A stretch of 11,192 nucleotides of DNA from a bacterium Ga0077546 (GTDB lineage: Bacteria > Cyanobacteriota > Vampirovibrionia > Obscuribacterales > Obscuribacteraceae). The position numbers were made by a program, and so were the translations under genes. The notes under the pieces were generated by a model that was not told the origin of the DNA, made no database searches, and saw only the letters and a list, made by a program, of their open reading frames with translations. The DNA is taken from contig LNEX01000443.1 of the NCBI GenBank assembly GCA_001464165.1, positions 1-11,192 of the forward strand. Reading direction: 5' to 3'. This document shows, piece by piece, positions 7,619 to 11,192 of this stretch; the stretch's first letter is position 1; each line of letters opens with the position of its first letter.

Positions 7619-8806
7619 ATGGATAGATACCCCGTGGTGATTTTGGATCGTCCCATTCGGATATTCGACTTCAAACCAATCCCTCTCCTCTGCCTCATTG
7701 CCGCAAGCTTAGTAGCACTCAAACTCTCTTTGTTCATCGACCCACACTTTCACATAGGCAATATTCCGGCCAATCTTTTCACTTTCATCTGCGCTTTTTC
7801 ACTGATTGCTGGCAACGTCAAAGCGCTAGAATTAAAACCAATCAAATGGTGGCTGAAGCGACTCAGATACATAAGAGAACCGCTGCCACTCTTCCTACCA
7901 GAAAGCGAACTTTCATCAACACTAGTAGGTAACGACTCTAATTGCTCTTGTCTAAAAATCAGCAACCATGATCTAGCCAACCTAGATGTTGTACAGCGCC
8001 TCAAAATAGCCGACCTAATTGTCGACTTTGCTAATGACCAAGTCGGCAGTCTGCAAATATATTCACCACCAAGCTGGGCTCAAGCAAATCGAGAGCAGCG
8101 TGACTTTTATTTGATCAGCAAAGAGAACGCAAATTTTCTTAAACTGGCTGGCCGCATTAGCAAATATGGCCTCGGTGTAGCAGCAGTCTCTACAATTGAT
8201 GTGCGCAGAATGCTCTACGCTCAACTCAGCCCCTCGCACTTAGAACCAGACATGCACGCTACTAATTCTATAAACAGTGGTAGCGACCTGCTCTCACTGT
8301 GCGTCGCCGGATTTGAGCACAAACCGCGCTACATTCTAATTGATGGAAAATATGTCTCAACCATTCACCTCACGAACTTGCCTCTCGAAGTTAACTTCGG
8401 CTTGTTCGATAGACTGCTAGACTGTGGCTGCGAATTATCATTTTCTATGTACCTGCGGCCCTGCAATATGCCCGCAGTAAAGAGACAAGCACGTATTCGC
8501 CTTAACTGCGAGCTGAGCACGGCTGAAAGATACAAAGAACTGAAGACACCAGCAAATCACTTAGCGCACTTCAGAGCCTTTTGCGAGAGCGAAATGGCAG
8601 CCACTGGCATCGGCATCTCTGCCACTATTTACGCAGACAGTTTGAATGCTCTGGAATACCAAATGCTGCGAGCACAAAAAGCAGTGCATCGCATGGGTGG
8701 AACCATCAATACCTGCTACACCGAAGAGCTAGAGGCAATGATTTCAGGCTTGCCTATCTGCGAGGACATGGTAGCATTCCATTTCTATAACGAGAGACTG
8801 CAATAG
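7619..8806 (+). CDS. PrgI/VirB3-like membrane module fused to a VirB4 N-terminal-like domain, no ATPase motor
   Basis: A 395-residue membrane protein that I read as part of a conjugation/type IV secretion-type component. Residues 5-18 (PVVILDRPIRIFDF) precede two membrane segments (about 21-40 and 48-66) and then KPIKWWLKRLRYIREP, the layout of PrgI/TcpE/VirB3-like proteins. Residues 120-290 resemble the N-terminal domain of VirB4/TraC ATPases: RDFYLI, GLGVAAVSTIDVRRMLYAQL, then IDGKYVSTIHLTNLP and a YLRPCNMP strand. Residues 330-382 resemble the end of that domain (ISATIYADSLNALE ... MISGLPICED). In VirB4 the motor with Walker A and B motifs follows; here the protein stops 12 residues later. 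The ATG at 7619 has GAGGTG directly upstream. An ATG at 7547 would add 24 residues but lacks such a site. No other conjugation gene is seen nearby. The homology is by pattern recognition; the conclusion is inference. Confidence 0.6.
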   Translation: MDRYPVVILDRPIRIFDFKPIPLLCLIAASLVALKLSLFIDPHFHIGNIPANLFTFICAFSLIAGNVKALELKPIKWWLKRLRYIREPLPLFLPESELSSTLVGNDSNCSCLKISNHDLANLDVVQRLKIADLIVDFANDQVGSLQIYSPPSWAQANREQRDFYLISKENANFLKLAGRISKYGLGVAAVSTIDVRRMLYAQLSPSHLEPDMHATNSINSGSDLLSLCVAGFEHKPRYILIDGKYVSTIHLTNLPLEVNFGLFDRLLDCGCELSFSMYLRPCNMPAVKRQARIRLNCELSTAERYKELKTPANHLAHFRAFCESEMAATGIGISATIYADSLNALEYQMLRAQKAVHRMGGTINTCYTEELEAMISGLPICEDMVAFHFYNERLQ

Positions 8807-8828
8807 AGCTCCTGCAAACGCCTTTGAC

Positions 8829-8955
8829 AGGTTTCACACTCGTGTCACATTTGTACCGCAAAGTGAAACCTATCGAAGCGCAACTAACTGCCCCCCCCGC
8901 TAAAACAAGCGCTTCGAGTTTTAAGTTAGATATCAATGTCAACTTCAATATCTAA
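8829..8955. repeat. Three consecutive inverted repeats in an intergenic gap
   Basis: The gap between 8807 and 8990 has no convincing gene but holds three back-to-back inverted repeats. IR1: AGGTTTCAC (8829-8837) pairs with GTGAAACCT (8863-8871), 25-nt loop. IR2: TCGAAGCGC (8873-8881) pairs with GCGCTTCGA (8909-8917), 27-nt loop that includes eight C in a row (8891-8898). IR3: TTAGATAT (8926-8933) pairs with ATATCTAA (8948-8955), 14-nt loop. IR2 is followed by GTTTTAAG, a weak candidate terminator. All arms are perfect. The region could be a structured 5' leader for the glycine-zipper gene (ribosome-binding sequence AGAGGT at 8977-8982), a termination region for the upstream gene, or a protein-binding region. 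Pairing is seen directly; the role is unknown. Confidence 0.65.
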
Positions 8956-8990
8956 ATCAGCTTCACCAACAAATTCAGAGGTACTGCTAA

Positions 8991-9746
8991 ATGGACGAAG
9001 GCTACTTCATCAACCGAGACGCAAGAATGGTCGCCCGCGAACTGCGCGAAGGAGATGCCGCCAGCGCCGCCAGCCTACTGAGAGAGGACTGTCAACATAT
9101 GAACCCACGCGAGTTCGCTAGACTCGTTCAAGAAGCATCACGCAACAGCGGCAACTGCACCCTAGCCGATTTGCAAATTGAAAGAGATGGCGATGTAGTC
9201 GTTCGCTCGCAAGACGGCAGACGCTACAACGCTGGCTATCTGCCCCGCGAAGAAGCCTCCCGTTTCTTCCCCCCACCACCAGTTGTAATTATCGATCGCC
9301 CCGAACATCGCAGACCACCAGTTGTTATTATCGAACAGCCTGAACATCGCAGACCACCAGTGGTTGTTATGCCCCGGCCTGATGTTCCTTGCCAACCGCC
9401 TGTGGTAGTCATGCCTAGACCAGATGTTCATTGCCCACCGCCCGTTGTAGTTATGCCTCGGCCACATGACCAAAATAGACCACCAGTAATAATTATTGAT
9501 CGCGATAGAGATAGAGGCTGGCAGCCAGATCCTTCACGTTTTCCTGGTAGGCCACAAGGCGGTGGCTACGAGAGACGCTCTGAAGGGCCTAGCGACACTA
9601 TGATTGGAGTCGTTGGCGGAGCCGTAATTGGTGGTGTCATCGGTGATGGCAAAGGCAAGAACGGTGCCGTCAAAGGAGCTGTAATCGGCGGCGTGGCTGG
9701 CGGCATTCTAGGTCACGTTTCAGACGAGATGAAAGAGAGGCGCTAA
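8991..9746 (+). CDS. Proline-rich repeat protein with C-terminal glycine zipper
   Basis: Unrecognised 251-residue protein with three clear parts. Residues 1-90 form a mixed domain: charged helices (DARMVARELREGDAASAA, PREFARLVQEASRNSGN) then a strand-like stretch (LQIERDGDVVVRSQDGRRY). Residues 96-176 are six proline-rich units with core PPVV(I/V)(I/M). Residues about 204-240 are a glycine zipper (IGVVGGAVIGGVIGDG ... GAVKGAVIGGVAGGILG), the pattern of GxxxG-packed membrane hairpins in 17-kDa-antigen-like and related envelope proteins. No N-terminal signal peptide or lipobox is visible, which is odd for an envelope protein. The start at ATG 8991 is backed by AGAGGT 8 bp upstream, and a strong terminator follows 51 bp after the stop. 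It is probably a single-gene unit. Membrane association is inferred from the zipper; function is unknown. Confidence 0.8.
   Translation: MDEGYFINRDARMVARELREGDAASAASLLREDCQHMNPREFARLVQEASRNSGNCTLADLQIERDGDVVVRSQDGRRYNAGYLPREEASRFFPPPPVVIIDRPEHRRPPVVIIEQPEHRRPPVVVMPRPDVPCQPPVVVMPRPDVHCPPPVVVMPRPHDQNRPPVIIIDRDRDRGWQPDPSRFPGRPQGGGYERRSEGPSDTMIGVVGGAVIGGVIGDGKGKNGAVKGAVIGGVAGGILGHVSDEMKERR
9276..9518 (+). repeat. Six tandem proline-rich coding repeats
   Basis: Six in-frame units of 39 or 42 bp encode PPVVIIDRPEHRR, PPVVIIEQPEHRR, PPVVVMPRPDVPCQ, PPVVVMPRPDVHCP, PPVVVMPRPHDQNR and PPVIIIDRDRDRG. Two subtypes are present: units 1-2 (EHRR type, 39 bp) and units 3-5 (VVVMPRP type, 42 bp), with unit 6 more divergent. 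Cysteines occur only in units 3 and 4. Unit number is likely to vary between strains by slippage or recombination, which is inference. Confidence 0.85.
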
Positions 9747-9796
9747 GCCGTTATGTAAGGAAAAACAGTCCACAAAAACTTCCCCCTGGTGTTGAC

Positions 9797-9835
9797 GAAA
9801 AGAAAGAAGCGAGTGCTCGCTTCTTTCTTTTTTTT
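9797..9835 (+). terminator. Strong Rho-independent terminator
   Basis: A long perfect stem, AAAAGAAAGAAGCGA (9798-9812), loop GTGC (9813-9816), and TCGCTTCTTTCTTTT (9817-9831), runs into an uninterrupted T tract at 9828-9835. The GC-rich part (GCGA/TCGC) closes the loop. It lies 51 bp after the stop of the glycine-zipper gene and should end its transcript. The A-rich 5' arm gives a weaker T-rich tail on the other strand, so some bidirectional activity is possible. Confidence 0.92.
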
Positions 9836-9983
9836 ACCATTTTGGTTGAAGTGGCGAATGGCAATTGCACTTGCCTATGCAACAATAGACCGATGAAGAA
9901 GCTCGAGCCTATCCTAAAATTCGTGAACAAACCACCTCTCTGGCTTGCTCTGCGGCAAATATACCCAATGATAAGATAGGCTT

Positions 9984-10361
9984 ATGACTCGCTTCTCTAT
10001 GATTCTCGTTGTTGTTTGTGCTCTCGGCTTGGGCATCTATTGTCTTTGGAAAGGAAATGACGACATTAAGAAGGTCGAGGATAGAGTACAGAACCTCAAA
10101 TATATGACAATGAAGGCAACCGTTGTATATGCCCGTCGTGACATTGAGGTAGGTTCGCTAGTTAGTTCTGACTCCGTATAGCAACGACCAGTTATGCAAT
10201 GCCAAACACCGGGCCAGGCCATTTGTAATGCATCTGATGTCATTGGTCGTAGGCCAATCTACGGGATAGAAAAAGGACAAGTCCTTAGTATCTATGATTT
10301 CCTACTACCCGAACAGGAACTTAAGTACAGAAAACTTCGTGCAATCCGACCAGATAGGTAA
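9984..10361 (+). pseudogene. SAF-domain (CpaB-like) gene interrupted by an in-frame amber codon
   Basis: The frame opens at ATG 9984 with a membrane anchor (MILVVVCALGLGIYCLW), a charged linker, and then the start of a SAF domain, ATVVYARRDIEVGSLVSSDSV, as in CpaB/FlgA-type proteins. TAG at 10179-10181 then stops translation after 65 residues. Without any frame change the next 59 codons continue the same domain: QRPVMQCQTP, ASDVIGRRPIYGIEKGQVL, YDFLLP, ending at TAA 10359-10361. One base change (for example GAG, CAG or TGG to TAG) explains the break. TAG ends at least three other genes here, so it is not reassigned. Intact members with this anchor-plus-SAF layout act in Flp pilus or flagellar assembly, but the short length and the lack of pilus neighbours leave the role open. 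A sequencing error or readthrough are alternatives. The AGG at 9978-9980 gives only a weak ribosome-binding site. Confidence 0.7.
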
Positions 10362-10430
10362 GTACAAAAAGCCAAGGATGTAACTTCAAGTACAATTGCA
10401 GCGCTCAGGCACGGAGAGAGGATAGCCTTT

Positions 10431-10880
10431 ATCAACAAGAACCTAGTCAAAATACTTATCCTTGTTGGCATTGCCTTTGCCATTTTTGCCTTTGCTATCG
10501 GTGGCCCCAGTCCAAGTTCTCGGAATAGACTTACTGAGACTCATGAAGGAATAAATTGGATCTATCGCCAGAACCGCGAGCCCACAGGCGAAGAAAGAAA
10601 AGCTGGGATGGTGGCCTTGAAGAAGTGGAAATCAGCAAATAAATACGAAAAGAACCGCATGGCAAGCGACATTGTGTTGAGCAAGGTACTGATTGGCTTG
10701 ACTCAACTAGAAATAGTGGAGTATATGGGCACACCGGATGCCTTTACTGCCCTCCACGAAATCGGTCCACACATTAGACATAGTGGATACAACGCCATGG
10801 ACGACGAAAGCAAGTGCGATTTGCTGATTGAGTTGAATGACGATGGAAAGACATCAGAGGTACATCTCGACGTATTTTGA
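10431..10880 (+). CDS. Membrane-anchored BamE/SmpA-like small protein with ATC at the expected start
   Basis: The frame encodes an N-terminus typical of a membrane-anchored protein (NKNLVK followed by ILILVGIAFAIFAFAIGG), a polar linker, and a C-terminal domain of about 75 residues. That domain has NRMASDIVLSKVLIGLTQLE, VEYMGTPDAF, and DLLIELNDDGKTSEVHL. The order helix, LIG-x-T-x-x-E-V, lG-x-PD, then a strand with DDG resembles the small BamE/SmpA-like fold; the family call is tentative. The codon where translation should begin, 10431-10433, is ATC. It sits 9 bp after GGAGAGAGG (10413-10421), a strong and correctly placed ribosome-binding site. No ATG, GTG or TTG occurs in this frame between TAA 10359 and ATG 10608, so the first standard start would give only 90 residues without the anchor. 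Either ATG mutated to ATC, or ATC is used inefficiently. The gene follows the broken SAF gene by 69 bp in the same frame. Confidence 0.6.
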   Translation: MNKNLVKILILVGIAFAIFAFAIGGPSPSSRNRLTETHEGINWIYRQNREPTGEERKAGMVALKKWKSANKYEKNRMASDIVLSKVLIGLTQLEIVEYMGTPDAFTALHEIGPHIRHSGYNAMDDESKCDLLIELNDDGKTSEVHLDVF

Positions 10881-10941
10881 GGTGCTCGGTTCAGCTGGGC
10901 ACGTGAGATACTATGAAGCGTTAGGCCGCCAAGCTCTATGA

Positions 10942-11181
10942 ACAATAACAGACGACAATCCAAACGAACACAAATTTACTCCCAAGGCCGAGAGAGAATT
11001 TTCTTCTTCACTGGAACGGATATGCGGCATTTCGAGAGTAGTGCCTCGAGACAAAGGAAATAAAGAGTTTCCAGGAGTCAGGCCAGACGACGAAGAATTT
11101 TCCACAATAACCCTACAAGACCCATTGATGCCGAATCTACTGCAAGCAATACTCAATTTACACGAAGCTCGGCGATACTAG
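10942..11181 (+). pseudogene. Startless open frame, possible gene remnant
   Basis: After TGA at 10939-10941 the frame stays open for 79 codons to TAG 11179-11181. The translation looks like real protein: DDNPNEHKFTPKAEREF, SSLERICGISRVVPRDKG, FSTITLQDPLMPNLLQAI and a final helix NLHEARRY. No ATG or TTG opens it; the first usable codon is a GTG at residue 35 of the open stretch, which would leave 45 residues. Upstream of the TGA the same frame continues from GTG 10882 for 19 codons, so it may be one gene broken by TGA, or one that has lost its start. I do not recognise the family. The opposite strand has an 81-codon Ser-rich frame here, which looks like an antisense shadow. Confidence 0.3.
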
Positions 11182-11192
11182 AAACAATGCTG

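Noticed and set aside
9162..9473. Minus-strand ORF rich in Trp and Asn opposite the proline repeats
   Set aside because: Its repeats mirror the plus-strand repeats; the composition is an antisense artefact.
9893..9979. 28-codon frame (MKKLEPILKF...) between the terminator and the SAF gene
   Set aside because: No ribosome-binding site, no recognisable domain, and a length easily open by chance. It could be a real small protein, but nothing supports it beyond the frame.
10906..10932. VRYYEALGR translation resembling the MerR N-terminal RYYE motif
   Set aside because: Only about eight residues match, no flanking helix-turn-helix sequence is present, and a TGA follows within a few codons.

Overview
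The window is chromosomal-type DNA of moderate GC content using the standard bacterial code: TAA, TAG and TGA all end intact or near-intact genes. It suggests a diderm bacterium, because it encodes an inner-membrane RND metal pump with a lipoprotein periplasmic adaptor. Kinesin-light-chain-type TPR repeats, a glycine-zipper protein, a CpaB-like SAF fragment and a PrgI/VirB4-like protein are the kind of mix I associate with Candidatus Melainabacteria/Obscuribacterales. That placement is inference from protein style, not proof.

Layout. (1) 34-6026, plus strand: a tight three-gene cluster of a 12-repeat TPR protein, a CzcB/CusB-like adaptor lipoprotein and a CzcA-like RND pump. No outer-membrane channel or metal regulator is visible. 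(2) 6030-6470, minus strand: a DUF2383/PA2169-type four-helix protein whose stop codon lies 3 bp from the pump's stop, with a probable terminator over the junction. (3) 6604-7512: an exported TPR-like protein. (4) 7619-8806: a membrane protein that looks like a PrgI/VirB3 module joined to the N-terminal part of a VirB4-family ATPase, with no motor domain. (5) 8807-8990: a gene-free gap with three consecutive inverted repeats. (6) 8991-9746: a protein with six proline-rich repeats and a C-terminal glycine zipper, followed by a textbook terminator. (7) 9984-11181: three neighbouring coding frames, each with a defect. They are a SAF-domain gene interrupted by an amber codon, a BamE-like membrane-anchored gene whose expected ATG reads ATC, and a startless open frame.

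How the genes fit together. The adaptor and RND pump should form a cation (probably Zn/Co/Cd or related) efflux system, with the TPR protein as a possible cytoplasmic scaffold. The remaining genes look like separate envelope-related units. The most unusual points are the motorless PrgI-VirB4N protein, the loss of a roughly 14-residue segment from the RND pump's second periplasmic region, the tandem duplication of the pump's ribosome-binding/start region, the triple inverted repeat, and the clustered gene-breaking changes at the right end.
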